This document shows positions 1-13,355 of a stretch of 64,000 nt of DNA, piece after piece. A program made the translations under genes and the position numbers. Numbering within the stretch: the stretch's first letter is position 1; every line of letters begins with the position of its first letter. The DNA comes from Owenia fusiformis (Eukaryota; Annelida; Polychaeta; Sabellida; Oweniidae), in the NCBI GenBank assembly GCA_903813345.2, contig CAIIXF020000006.1, forward strand, positions 15,564,348 through 15,628,347, read 5' to 3'. Under the pieces are notes generated by a model, which saw only the letters and a list, made by a program, of their open reading frames with translations, was not told where the DNA came from and did no database searches.

Positions 1-1345
1 TAGATTATTTTGCGATTGAAAGTTGTGAACTTTTATGGCATGGATTTTCAAAAAGCTTTACATTGGCCATATTCCTTTACATTCTTGGACTTAGATTATT
101 TTACGATCTATAGAAGTGAAATTTTACAGCATGCATTTTTAAAAAGCTTTACATTGGCCATATTTCTTTACATTCTCGGACTTAGATTATTTTACGATCT
201 ATAGAAGTGAAATTTTATGGCATTCATTTTCAAAAAGCTTTACATTGGCCATTTTCCTTTACATTCTTGGACTTAAGATTATTTTACGATTTATACATGT
301 ACATGATAACTTTTAAGGCATGTATTTTCAAAAAGCTTTACATTGGCCATTTTCCTTTACATTCTTGGACTTAGAATATTTCACGAACCAAAGTCATGAA
401 CTTTTTATGCAGGCATTTTCAAAAAGCTTTACATTGGCCATATTCCTTTACATTCTTGGACTTAGAATATTTCACGAAGCAAAGTGTGAACTTTTTATGC
501 AGGCATTTTCAAAAAGCTTTACATGGGCGAAATTCCATTACATTCTTGGACTTAGATTATTTTGCGATTGAAAGTTGTGAACTTTTATAGCATGCATTTT
601 CAAAAAGCTTTACATTGGCCATATTCCTTACATTCTTGGACTTAGAATATTTCACGAAGCAAAGTTGTGAACTTTTTTTGCAGGCATTTTCAAAAAGCTT
701 TACATTGGCGAAATTCCATTACATTCTTGGACTTAGATTATTTTGCGATTGAAAGCTGTGAAATTTTACAGCATGCATTTTTAAAAAGCTTTACATTGGC
801 CATATTCCTTTACATTCTTGGACTTAGATTATATTTTATGATCTATAGAAGTGAAATTTTATGGTATGCATTTTCAAAAAGCTTTACATTGGCCATTTTC
901 CTTTACATTCTTGGACTTAAAATATTTTGCGATTGAAAGTTGTGAACTTTTATAGCATGCATTTTCAGAAACCTTTACATTGGCGATATTTCTTTACATT
1001 CTTGGACTTACATTATTTTACGATATATACTTGATAACTTTCAAGGCATGTATTTTCAAAAAGCTTTACATTGGCCATATTCCTTTACATTCTTGGACTT
1101 AGATTATTTCACGAAGCAAAGTTGTGAACTTTTTATGCAGGCATTTTCAATAAGCTTTACATTGGTGAAATTCCATTACATTCTTGGACTTAGATTATTT
1201 TGCGATTGAAATTTGTGAATTTTATAGCATGCATTTTCAAAAAGCTTTACATTGGCCATATTCCATTACATTCTTGGACTTAGATTATTTTACGATGTAA
1301 ACTTGTGAACTTTTATAGCAGGCATTTTCAAAAAGCTTTAAAAAA
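1..1345 (+). repeat. AT-rich satellite array, forward orientation (outer block)
   Basis: Tandem units of roughly 90-100 bp, each built around 'aaaaagctttacattgg' and 'tacattcttggactta'. The segment after the second core varies among a few recurring types. The block runs off the left edge of the window and stops near 1345, where unrelated sequence begins. Short open frames here only reflect a unit length that keeps frame for two or three units. No gene is supported. Confidence 0.95.
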
Positions 1346-1510
1346 CTCCTTGAAGACTTTCACTTTTTGGAAAAATGAAAAAAAATGTAAAGCCTGTAAA
1401 TGAATTCAGAAGCAAGAAAATGAAGTAAGACACAATAAGTTGTATATCATTTTGAAGGGCTAGACCCATACTTTATGTTTTTCGAAAAGAAATGTGAATA
1501 ATGTATATAT
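1346..1510. other. Linker between the outer satellite block and the fold-back structure
   Basis: AT-rich non-repetitive stretch separating the left satellite block from the inverted-repeat edge at 1511. I see no gene, RNA or recognisable element in it. Confidence 0.5.
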
Positions 1511-4500
1511 GTCAAGATTTAGGGACAAAAATTTATGTCATTTTAATGTAAAGCTTTTTTTCTTTACAATGACGAGTTGAGAAATTTAAAAACATCCCAC
1601 TAACTGAACTTTTAAACTTTTAAGGCATGCATTTTCAAAAAGCTTTACATTGGCGATATTCCATTACATTCTTGGACTTGATTTTTTTACATTCTTGGAC
1701 TTAGATTATTTTGCGATTGAAAGTTGTTAACTTTATAGCATGGATTTTCAAAAAGCTTTACATTGGCCATATTCCTTTACATTCTTGGACTTTGATTATT
1801 TTACGATGTAAACTTGTGAACTTTTATAGCAGGCATTTTCAAAAAGCTTTACATTGGCCATATTCCATTACATTCATGGACTTAGGTTATTTTACGATGT
1901 AAACTTGTGAACTTTTATAGCAGGCATTTTCAAAAAGCTTTACATTGGCCATATTCCTTACATTCTTGGACTTAGATTATTTTACGATCTATAGAAGTGA
2001 AATTTTACAGCATGCATTTTTAAAAAGCTTTACATTGGCCATATTCCTTTACATTCTTGGACTTAGATTATTTTACGATCTATAGAAGTGAAATTTTACA
2101 GCATGCATTTTCAAAAAGCTTTACATTGACCATTTTCCTTTACATTCTTGGACTTAAAATATTTTACGATATATACTTGATAACTTTCAAGGCATGTATT
2201 TTCAAAAAGCTTTACATTGGCCATATTCCTTTACATTCTTGGACTTAGAATATTTCACGAAGCAAAGTTGTGAACTTTTTATGCAGGCATTTTCAAAAAG
2301 CTTTACATTGGCGAAATTCCATTACATTCTTGGACTTAGATTATTTTGCGATTGAAAGTTGTGAACTTTTATAGCATGGATTTTCAAAAAGCTTTACATT
2401 GGCGAAATTCCATTACATTCTTGGACTTAGATTATTTTGCGATTGAAAGTTGTGAACTTTTATAGCATGGATTTTCAAAAAGCTTTACATTGGCCATATT
2501 CCTTTACATTCTTGGAGTTAGATTATTTTACGATTGAAAGTTGTGAACTTTTATAGCATGGATTTTCAAAAAGCTTTACATTGGCCATATTCCTTTACAT
2601 TCTTGGACTTAGATTATTTTACGATCTATAGAAGTGAAATTTTACAGCATGCATTTTCAAAAAGCTTTACATTGGCCATATTCCTTTACATTCTTGGACT
2701 TAGAATATTTCACAATGCAAAGTTGTGAACTTTTAATGCAGGCATTTTCAAAAAGCTTCACATTGGCCATTTTCCTTTACATTCTTGGACTTAGAATATT
2801 TCACGAAGCAAAGTTGTGAAGTTTTTATGCAGGCATTTTCAAAAAGCTTTACATTGGCGAAATTCCATTACATTCTTGGACTTAGATTATTTTGCGATTG
2901 AAAGTTGTGAACTTTTATAGCATGCATTTTAAAAAAGCTTTACATTGGCCATATTCCTTTACATTCTTGGAGTTAGATTATTTTACGATCTATAGAAGTG
3001 AAATTTTACAGCATGCATTTTTAAAAAGCTTTACATTGGCCATATTCCTTTACATTCTTGAACTTAGATTATTTTACGATCTATAGAAGTGAAATTTTAT
3101 GGCATACATTTTCAAAAAGCTTTACATTGACCATTTTCCTTTACATTCTTGGACTTAAAATATTTTACGATATATACTTGATAACTTTCAAGGCATGTAT
3201 TTTCAAAAAGCTTTACATTGGCCATATTCCTTTACATTCTTGGACTTAGAATATTTCACGAAGCAAAGTTGTGAACCTTTTATGCAGGCATTTTCAAAAC
3301 GCTTTACATTGGCGAAATTCCATTACATTCTTGGACTTAGATTATTTTGCGATTGAAAGTTGTGAACTTTTATAGCATGGATTTTCAAAAAGCTTTACAT
3401 TGGCCATATTCCTTTACATTCTTGGACTTAGATTACTTTACGATCTATAGAAGTGAAATTTTATGGCATGCATTTTCAAAAAGCTTTACATTGGCTATAT
3501 TCCTTTACATTCTTGGACTTAGATTATTTTACGATCTAACGAGGTGAAATTTTATGGCATGCATTTTCAAAAAGCTTTACATTGGCCATTTTCCTTTACA
3601 TTCTTGGACTTAGAATATTTTACGATGTATACTTGATAACTTTTAAGGCATGTATTTTCAAAAAGCTTTACATTGGCCATATTCCTTTACATTCTTGGAC
3701 TTAGAATATTTCACGAAGCAAAGTTGTGAACTTTTTATGCAGGCATTTTCAAAAAGCTTTACATTGGCGAAATTCCATTACATTCTTGGACTTAGAATAT
3801 TTTGTGATTGAAAGTTGTGAATTTTTATAGCATGCATTTTCAAAAAGCTTTACATTGGCCATATTCCTTTACATTCTTGGACTTAGATTATTTTACGATC
3901 TATAGAAGTGAAATTTTACAGCATGCATTTTCAAAAAGCTTTACATTGGCCATATTCCTTTACATTCTTGGACTTAGATTATTTTACGATCTAACGAGGT
4001 GAAATTTTATGGCATGCATTTTCAAAAAGCTTTACATTGGCCATATTCCTTTACATTCTTGGACTTAGGATATTTCACGAAGCAAAGTTGTGAACTTTTT
4101 ATGCAGGCATTTTCAAAAAGCTTTACATTGGCCATTTTCCTTTACATTCTTGGACTTAGAATATTTCACGAAACAAAGTCATGAACTTTTTATATAGCAT
4201 TTTCAAAAAGCTTTACATTGGCTAAATTCCATTACATTCTTGGACTTAGATTATTTTGCGATTGAAAGTTGTGAACTTTTAAACATGCATTTTCAAAAAG
4301 GTTTACATTGGCCATATTCCTTTACATTCTTGCACTTAATTTATTTTACGATCTATAGAAGTAAATTTTATGGCATGCATTTTCAAAAAGCTTTACATTG
4401 GCCATTTTCCTTTACATTCTTGGACTTAGAATATTTTGCGATTGAAAGTTGTGAACTTTTATAGCATGCATTTTCAAAAACCTTTACATTGGCCATATTC

Positions 4501-7500
4501 CTTTACATTCTTGGACTTAGAATATTTCACGAAGCAAAGTTGTAAACTTTTTATGCAGGCATTTTCAAAGAGCTTTACATTGGCGAAATTCCATTACATT
4601 CTTGGACTTGGATTATTTTGCGATTGGAAGTTGTGAACTTTTATAGCATGCATTTTCAAAAAGCTTTACATTGGCCATATTCCTTTACATTCTTGGACTT
4701 AGAATATTTTACGATCTAACGAGGTAAAATTTTACAGAATGCATTTTCAAAAAGCTTTACATTGGCCATATTCCTTTACATTCTTGGACTTAGATTATTT
4801 TACGATCTAACGAGGTGAAATTTTATGGCATGCATTTTCAAAAAGCTTTACATTGGCCATTATCCTTTACATTCTTGGATATAGATTATTTTACAATCTA
4901 CATGTATAGAAGTGAATTGAAAGTTGTGAACTTTTATAGTATGCATTTTCAAAAAGCTTTACAATGGCCATTTTCCTTTACATTCTTGGACTCGGATTAT
5001 TTTACGATGTAAACCTTGACTTGTTCTTCCCCTAACATGTACCTATGTGTACTTCTGAGTAATTTGTAATAAACAATCAAATCAACAAATATTCACATAT
5101 CATATTAGCAGATGTCTGGTGAAATTACATAACAATAAGATATTCTGATCGATAGAGTATTTGTTTACAAAACCGGAAGTGTTTTCTCTGAGGTCGGCGC
5201 GTCAAATGTCATATATGTATTCTACCTTCGATATTAAGTATTGGCCGGTACATCCTCCCGATTAATATCTATCATTAGGTGCTTTCAAGTTCAACACCAT
5301 GTTTTTCTGATGTTATCGCAAAATAGTCCATAAAATGAAGGAAATGTTTCAAAGTTAAGAAATTTGATCGGAAAAGAGCTTCTGCGCATGAGTTCTGCGC
5401 ATGTCAAAAGCCCGTCAAACTTTCTCATTTCTTTTAACATTTCTCGCCTTTTACACGACTTTCCCACCTAGAATCATACTCTATCATCAAATTAGAAATA
5501 TAAGGCATAACTTTAGATCGATTTCCAACCATCTCTTGAGAAAGTATTGAAGATGATCGGGGAAAACAATCCCGTCTATTCGAGGGGCTCTCTTGGGGAT
5601 TTCTTCAATCACTATCAATACTATTGTCTATGCAAGTTCATTTCTATATTTAGCGATCTTTACTGTATTCTCTCCAATGACATATGGTTTTTACAATTCT
5701 ACATGTACTGTACGTCGTGAAAGAACAGAATCCAACAAATACCAAATCTAAAAGTCAAAATAAGTAGGCTAAAGGAAAGGGGGCAGTAAAGCGTGGAAAT
5801 ACATGTACAGCATTCTATGAGAGTTCACAACTTAAATCGTAAAATGAGCTAAGTCCAGGAATGTAAAGGAATTTGGCCAATGTAAACCTTTTTGAAAATA
5901 CATAACATAATAGTTTACAACTTTAAATCTTGATATAATCTAAGTCCAAAAATGTAATGGAATATGGCCAATGTAAAGCTTTTTGAAAATGGATGCCATA
6001 AAATTTCACTTCTATAGATCGTAAAATATTCTAAGTCCAAGAATGTAAAGGAAAATGGCCATTGTAAAGCTTTTTGAAAATGCCTGAATTAAAAGTTATC
6101 TACTTTACATCGTAAAATAATCTAAGTCCAAGAATGTAATGGAATTTTGCCAATGTAAAGCTTTTTGAAAACGCCTGCATAAAAAGTTCACAACTTTGTT
6201 TCGTGAAATATTCGAAGTCCAAGAATGTGAAGGAATATGGCCAATGTAAAGCTTTTTGAAAAGACATGCCTTAAAAGTTATCAAGTATATATCGTAAAAC
6301 ATTCTAAGTCCAAGAATGTAAAGGAAAATGGCCAATGTAAAGCTTTATGAAAATGCATGCCATAAAATTTTACTTCTATAGATCGTAAAATAATCTAAGT
6401 CCAAGAATGTAAAGGAAAATGGCCAATGTAAAGCTTTTTGAAAATGCATGCTGTAAAATTTCACTTCTATAGATCGTAAAATAATCTAAGTCAAAGAATG
6501 TAAAGGAATATGGTCAATGTAAAGCTTTTTGAAAATGCATGCTATAAAAATTCACAACTTTCAATCACAAAATATTCTAAGTCCAAGAATGTAATGGAAT
6601 TTCGCCAATGTAAAGCTTTTTGAAAATGCCTGCATAAAAAGTTCACAACTTTGCTTCGTGAAATATTCTAAGTCCAAGAATGTAAAGGAATATGGCCAAT
6701 GTAAAGCTTTTTGAAAATACATGCCTTGAAAGTTATCAAGTATATATCGTAAAATATTCTAAGTCCAAGAATGTAAAGGAAAATGGCCAATGTAAAGCTT
6801 TTTGAAAATGCATGCCATAAAATTTCACCTCGTTAGATCGTAAAATAATCGAAGTCCAAGAATGTAAAGGAATATAGCCAATGTAAAGCTTTTTGAAAAT
6901 GCATTCTGTAAAATTTCACCTCGTTAGATCGTAAAATATTCCAAGTCTAAGAATGTAAAGGAATATGGCCAATGTAAAGCTTTTTGAAAATGCATGCCAT
7001 AAAATTCACTTCTATATATGATAAAATAATCTAAGTCCAAGAATGTAAAGGAAAATGACCAATGTAAAGCTTTTTGAAAATGCATGCCATAAAATTTCAC
7101 TTCTATAGATTGTAAAATGATCTTAAGTCCAAGAATGTAAAGGAAAATGGCCATTGTAAAGCTTTTTGAAAATGCCTGCATAAAAAGTTCACAACTTTGC
7201 TTCGTGAAATATTCTAAGTCCAAGAATGTAAAGGAATATGGCCAATGTAAAGCTTTTTGAAAATGCATGCTGTAAAAGTTCGCCTCTTCAGATCGTAAAA
7301 TATTGTAAGTCTAAGAATGTAAGGGAAAATGGCCAATGTAAAGCTTTTTGAAAATGCATGCCATAAATTACACTTCTATATATCATAAAATATTCTAAGT
7401 CCAAGAATGTAAAGGAATATGGCCAATGTAAAGCTTTTTGAAAATGCCTGCATAAAAAGTTCACAACTTTGCTTCGTGAAATATTCTAAGTCCAAGAATG

Positions 7501-7928
7501 TAAAGGAATATGGCCAATGTAAAGCTTTTTGAAAATGCATGCTGTAAAAGTTCACCTCTTAAGATCGTAAAATATTCTAAGTCTAAGAATGTAAGGGAAA
7601 ATGGCCAATGTAAAGATTTTTGAAAATGCATGCCATAAATTACACTTCTATATATCATAAAATATTCTAAGTCCAAGAATGTAAAGGAATATGGCCAATG
7701 TAAAGCTTTTTGAAAATGCCTGCATTAAAAGTTCACAACTTTCAATCGTAAAATAATCAAAGTCCAAGAATGTAATGGAATATCGCCAATGTAAAGCTTT
7801 TTGAAAATACATGCCTTAAAAGTTTAAAAGTTCAGTAAGTGGGATGTTTTTAAATTTCTCATCTCGTCATTGTAAAGAAAAAAAGCTTAACTTAAAAATG
7901 ACATAAATTTTTGTCCCTAAATCTTGAC
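1511..7928. repeat. Giant fold-back structure with satellite arms
   Basis: The left edge (1511-1628, starting GTCAAGATTTAGGGACAAAA) reappears as its reverse complement at about 7811-7928 (ending ATCTTGAC). Inside the edges, satellite units run forward from 1629 to about 5012 and reversed from about 5816 to 7810. The unit is the same as in 1-1345. Unit subtypes recur in a fixed order, for example the 'tatacttgataacttt' type near 3170 and 3630 with the intervening types in the same order. This gives a higher-order period of about 460 bp. No clear target-site duplication was found, so it may be a fold-back transposon or an inverted satellite amplification. Confidence 0.8.
5013..5815. other. Unique spacer at the centre of the satellite fold-back
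   Basis: About 800 bp without satellite units, between the forward and reversed arrays. It is more GC-balanced than the arms and contains a short repeated 'tctgcgcatg' near 5390-5404. No convincing open frame, transposase or RNA gene was seen. Confidence 0.6.
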
Positions 7929-9312
7929 ACTGATGGAATAATGCAAATGAGATAGTGTCAGTGTTTTTATTGAGACTTCAATTTAAAAATCTGAAAACAC
8001 AGATTTATAGATCTTTTTATACTGATTTCAGTGGTATCTGTACCATGGCATAAATCCTAAAGTAGGCAACAAAAATAAACCTCAACCATCAAAAGTTGTC
8101 ACAATGAGCTAAATTCTAAGTTTCGTGTCTCAAACTCTCCCAAGCGGGAGAAAAATAATTCCAGTTCACTTAAGTAGCACAATAGATGAATCCAAAGCTT
8201 CATACCTGCAAATGATGGATAAATCCCTACCAAATCGAACAATTGTTTTCATGAATCAGAATCACCATGTGCAATTGTCATTGATCTAAGGAACATTTTG
8301 ATATAAAAAGTAAGCAGGTGAATTCAGTATTTCAGTTTCAGACGTTACCATTACCTTGCAGCCAATCCTGTGTGGCCAAAGGCTGAACTATCAGATCAGT
8401 CCAGCCTTTGAAATATATATAAACTAGATATTCATTAACCTTTACCATGCTGCCTTATTTCAGCAAATATATCCCACGCAACTGGCTTATTTTTCAAACA
8501 GTGCAAAAAATGATATGCCTGGACTAAATAATTAATATCTCAATAACTACATGTACTGAATGAATCTGGATAAAATTTTCACAAAGGGAAGATACAGTGG
8601 CCTGGCTCATGAAAAAAATGTTCTCATGAATTTTTTCGTACATTAACACGACTGGGCATAAATATACCATGAATACTCCTCCGGAATCCGCCACTCCGCC
8701 TCTTCGTCTGGTCAGAATCCAAATCTGAATTTGCAACGATCGAATGTTCAATTTTTCAATTCAGAAAATATTCTAGTTTCTATTTTCGATGACCGTTATC
8801 GGCTTCCAAGAGCCTAAAGAGCTCGAAATCGTAATCTATTTCCTCCACATTTTCGTTGTGATCGTATTTGTCCACCATTTTGTACGATTCGTTCACTAAA
8901 AACGACTAAAACACTGTTTAAATTGTTGAATTGAGAATTATTTTTCGAAATATCGCCATTTCTAGGTCAACAGGAAGTCATGTTAGGCACTGAATAAATC
9001 GGGCAATCTAATTTGACAATACGAATGGCGCGAAAAAGTAAAGTTTTTAAAAGTTTGAAATCGGGCGTACGGGTCCGCCGGCAGTTGTGGGAGACATTTT
9101 AGTCTCGGCGGACGAGTCCGCCGGCAGCACGCTAAAGGTTAATTAAAAAAATGTTATGGCTTAACATCTGTGTTAGTGTGTTTGCCTACCTGACAGGTGT
9201 TATATGACCAGAAAACCAGTTAAAATTAAAATTCTGTTGACAAATTTGGTACTAAAAAATAAGTAATTTAAGTGACATTAGAGAGATTTCGCAACTCACT
9301 TAAAACATGTTA
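7929..9312. other. Intergenic stretch between two repeat structures
   Basis: No gene supported. It holds a coding-like dispersed repeat (8068-8275) and, near 9065-9135, a GC-rich patch with two copies of 'gtccgccggcag', one of them in a short perfect hairpin. The rest is ordinary AT-rich sequence. Confidence 0.5.
8068..8275 (+). repeat. Dispersed coding-like repeat, copy 1 (one nonsense change)
   Basis: About 200 bp matching the reverse complement of 24833-25051. Read in the frame that is open in the other copy, this copy differs by an in-frame TAA just after an ATG-AGC pair, plus a handful of substitutions and few or no indels. It is probably a fragment of a mobile-element gene or a duplicated host exon. 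The protein family is not recognised. Confidence 0.6.
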
Positions 9313-9829
9313 GTGCTGTCCCCAGGTCGGATTTCGGTGATCGGCTAGTAAAAAAGGTTTGAGGGTATCATTTTGTTCTAGACACTCGCTAGAGTAAATT
9401 ATCCTAACTTGAGTAAAAATGTGTGGTAAGTGAATTCGCTATGGGCAGTTAGAGAGGCGCCATCTATTCATTTTCAAACAGGGGGTAGGGGTATAAGATG
9501 ATTTTTTATCACATTTTAATAGTAAAATGACATTGAAATACTAATAAAATCTTATCAAAAACATTATTTACAATCAGTATGAATTTTCTTGTGTGGATTA
9601 GGGTGAAAATAAGGGCATATTTTGAAATTCACTACAGGGGCGCCACCTATTTTCATACTTCTACCACGTGTAATAACTTATTTTAGATTCGTTAAGGTAC
9701 GAAATGTACTGAAAAAAATCAATCTAAAGGACCTATATATGTTCATACCACATACTTAAAATTGGATCAATAGCTTTTGTACCGGGGGAGAAAAAAATTC
9801 TTGTAATTTAAAAATGTGGCATCATGCAG

Positions 9830-10690
9830 GATAGGGGTGACCATATCTCACATGATTAACTTCCAAAATATGGAGCATATGTATCTCAAATGTACTCAAA
9901 ATGGTGTATGTACTCTTGCTTTGTCATAACATTACTAATAAGAAGTAGAAAAATGATTGAACAATTTTAAAAAATATTAATTCTCATTTTGGCTTCAGAC
10001 GTCCCAGGGGTGACCATATCTCACCTTAATAACTTCCAAAATATGGAGCATTTGTATCTAAAATGTGCTCAAAATGGTGTATGTACTCTTGCTTTGTCAT
10101 AATAATACTAAAAAGAAGTAAAAAATGATTGTACATTTAAAAAAATATTAATTCTCATTTTGGCTTCTGACATTCCAGGGGTGACCATATCTCACCTTAA
10201 TAACTTCCAAAATATGGAGCATTTGTATCTCAAATATGCTCAAAATGGTGTATGTACTCTTGCTTTGTCATAATATTACTAATAAGAAGTAGAAAAATGA
10301 TTGTACATTTAAAAAATATTAATTCTCATTTTGGCTTATGACATTCCAGGGGTGACCATATCTCACCTTAATAACTTCCAAAATATGGAGCATATGTATC
10401 TCAAATGTGCTCAAAATGGTGTATATAGTCTTATCTTGTCATAATATTACTAATAAGATGTAGGAAAATGATTGCACATTTTAAAAAATATTAATTCTCA
10501 TTTTGGCGTACCAGGGGTGACCATATCTCACCTAAATAACTTCCAAAATATGGAGCATATGTATCTCAAATGTACTCAAAATGGTGTATGTACTCTTGCT
10601 TTGTCATAATATTATACTAATAAGAAGTAGGAAAATGATTATACATTTAAAAAATTTTAATTTTAGCTTCTGACGTCCCTCAATAACTTT
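9830..10690 (+). repeat. ~168 bp tandem repeats in the left arm of element 1
   Basis: About five units, each starting near 'ccaggggtgaccatatctcac' (around 9834, 10010, 10177, 10350 and 10514). The last unit decays near 10690. The same units appear reversed in the right arm (about 12030-12840) and again at 39820-40650. Confidence 0.85.
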
Positions 10691-12029
10691 TAAAATTATG
10701 TAACATATACAACTCAAATATACCAAAAATGAGGTAGTAGTCTTGCCTTGTCATAATACTATTCATGAGATGTAAAAAAATTATTACACCTTTTTTAATT
10801 GAAATTTTCATTTTAGCTTCCGAATCTGACATCTCAGGGGTAATTATATCTCACTTTGATATAACTCTCATATATGCAACATATGCATCTCAAATGTGTG
10901 CTCAAAATGGTATGAATATAGTCTTGTTTTGTCATATTTATTGAGGTTCATGAAATCAGAAGTTCAGAATTTATGGATTTGACTGTCTCCCCTGCAGGCT
11001 GCAGCTACATATAATTCAGAGACATTAAGATCTACAGTACTTTGAAATATTTGCATCTTCTCCCCAAACACTCCTTGGAACAATGGACGATAAGTCTTTT
11101 GCATGCCTTGGATGCAACATCTTTTGTATACTGGTAGCCTATCAGTAGTGTGAGTAGCCTAGCCTCATTTACCCAAATTGGCCCCTTAACCCCAAATCTA
11201 AGAATAATGCAATTGTTCCAAAAGCTAAGCTCTTCTTTGGGACCCTAGAAGTGTGGGACATCACAATCATAGATAAATATTTCATTACAATCAATGTATG
11301 TTGTATGACAAACATGCAAACTAGAGAATGTTAATGTGGCTAGAAACATTTATCATTACAAAGAGCTCCTTTTCCCGTATTTTACATACTCAAAATCCCT
11401 TAATTCAGTGTATAATCCAAGGTGCATATATTGCAGGCCACAGGATAACATATTAACACCTTATCAACATTTGCCATTACTTCATAAATGGAGTAAAGTA
11501 CTCCCACTACTGACAGGCTAAAAGGATTCCTGTATGGATTACAAAAGACGTTGGGACCAATGTATGCAAAGGAATAATCTCATCCATTGTACCTGTAAAG
11601 GGTGTTTGGGGAGCAGATGCAAATATATGAAAGCAGATATTATTTACCCTGATTTATATGTAGCTGTAGAGGAAACAGTCAAAATCCATTGATTCTGAAC
11701 TGTTGATTTTATGATTCTCAATGAATATGACAAAACAAGACTATATTTATACCATTTTGAGCACACATTTGAGATGCATATCGTGAGGGTTATCAAGGTG
11801 AGATAGCCCTTAGGACACCAGAGGCTAAAATTAAAATTAAAAAAAAATGCAATCATTTTTCTACATTTCATTTAAGTAATATGAAAAGGACAGGACTTTT
11901 CTGAGAATATTTGAGGATTATATGTTACATATCTTAGAGTATCTTAGAAGTTATTATTATTATATGGTGCAATATGATTACCCTGGAACATAAGAAGCTA
12001 AAATTAAAATTTTTGAAATGTATAATTAT

Positions 12030-12840
12030 TTTTCTACTTCTTATTAGTAATATTATGACAAAGCAAGAGTACATACACCTTTTTGAGTACATTTGAGATA
12101 CAAATGCTCCATATTTTGGAAGTTATTAAAGTGAGATATGGTCACCCCTGGGCATCAGAAGCCAAAATGAGAATTCATATTATTTTAAATGTACAATCAT
12201 TTTTTACTTCTTATTAGTAATATTATGACAAAGCAAGAGTACATACACCTTTTTGAGCACATTTGAGATACATATGCTCCATATTTTGGAAGTTATTAAG
12301 GTGAGATATGGTCACCCCTGGGACGTCAGAAGCCAAAATGAGAATCAATATTTTTTAAAATGTACAATCATTTTTCTACTTCTTATTAGTACTATTATGA
12401 CAAATCAAGAGTACATACACCATTTTGAGTACATTTGAGATACATATGCTCCATATTTTGGAAGTTATTAAGGTGAGATATTGTCACCCCTGGGACGTCA
12501 GAAGCCAGAATGAGAATCAATATTTTTTAAAATGTACAATCATTTTTCTACTTCTTATTAGTAATATTATGACAAAGCAAGAGTAAATTCACCATTTTGA
12601 GTTCATTTGAGATACATATGCTCCATATTTTGGAAATTATTAAGGTGAGATATGGTCACCCCTGAGACGTCAGAAGCCAAAATGAGAATTAATATTTTTT
12701 AAAATGTACAATCATTTTTCTACTTCTTATTAGTAATATTATGACAAAGCAAGAGTACATACACCATTTTGAGTACATTTGAGATACATATGCTCCATAT
12801 TTTGGAAGTTAATCATGTGAGATATGGTCACCCCTATCCT
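12030..12840 (-). repeat. ~168 bp tandem repeats in the right arm of element 1
   Basis: Reverse-complement counterpart of the left-arm repeats. 'gtgagatatggtcacccc' and variants recur at about 168-175 bp spacing. Confidence 0.85.
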
Positions 12841-13355
12841 GCATGATGCCACAATTTTAAATTTCAATAATTTTTTTCTCCGCCAGTACAAAAGCTATCG
12901 ATCCAATTTTAGTATGTGGTATGAACATATATAGGTCCTTCAGAATGAATTTTTTCAGTACATTTCGTACCTTAACGAATCTAAAATAAGTTATTACACG
13001 TGGTAGAAGTATGAAAATAGGTGGCGCCCCTGTAGTGAATTTCAAGTTATGCCCTTATTTTCACCCTAATCCACACAAGAAAATTCATACTGATTGTAAA
13101 TAATGTTTTTGATAAGATTTTATTAGTATTTCAATGTCATTTTACTATTAAAATGTGTTAAAAATTATTTTATACCCCTACCCCCTGTTTGAAAATGAAT
13201 AGATGGCGCCTCTTTAACTGCCCATAGCGAATTTACTTACCACACATTTTTACTCAAGTTAGGACAATTTACTCTAGAGAGTGTCTGGAACAAAATGATA
13301 CCCTCAAACCTTTTTTACTAGCCGATCACCGAAATCAGACCTGGGGACAGCACTA

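Larger units (their letters stand above)
9313..13353. mobile_element. Long-inverted-repeat (fold-back type) DNA element 1
   Basis: The ends are inverted copies beginning GTGCTGTCCCCAGGTC. They are flanked by TA on both sides (9311-9312 and 13354-13355), as expected for a TA target-site duplication. The inverted arms extend about 1.8 kb inward, to roughly 11130 and 11530. Each arm carries about five tandem units of ~168 bp containing 'ggggtgaccatatctcac' and 'tccaaaatatggagcata'. The central ~400 bp is the loop. No transposase is seen, so the element is non-autonomous. It is related to 38363-41829 but has different outer ends. Confidence 0.82.

Noticed and set aside
10-5012. Many 60-115 codon open frames with LHWPYSFTFLDL-type peptides (and reversed ones at 6105-7676)
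   Set aside because: They are translations of the satellite unit, overlap in several frames and appear in both orientations. No start context, introns or protein-family match.
9065-9135. Self-cleaving ribozyme near the GC-rich hairpin
   Set aside because: The hairpin GGCGGACGAGTCCGCC resembles part of a hammerhead, but the CUGAUGA and GAAA core strings are missing.
9830-12840. CRISPR-like array
   Set aside because: The units are ~168 bp with no short identical repeats separated by unique spacers, and the genome is eukaryotic.
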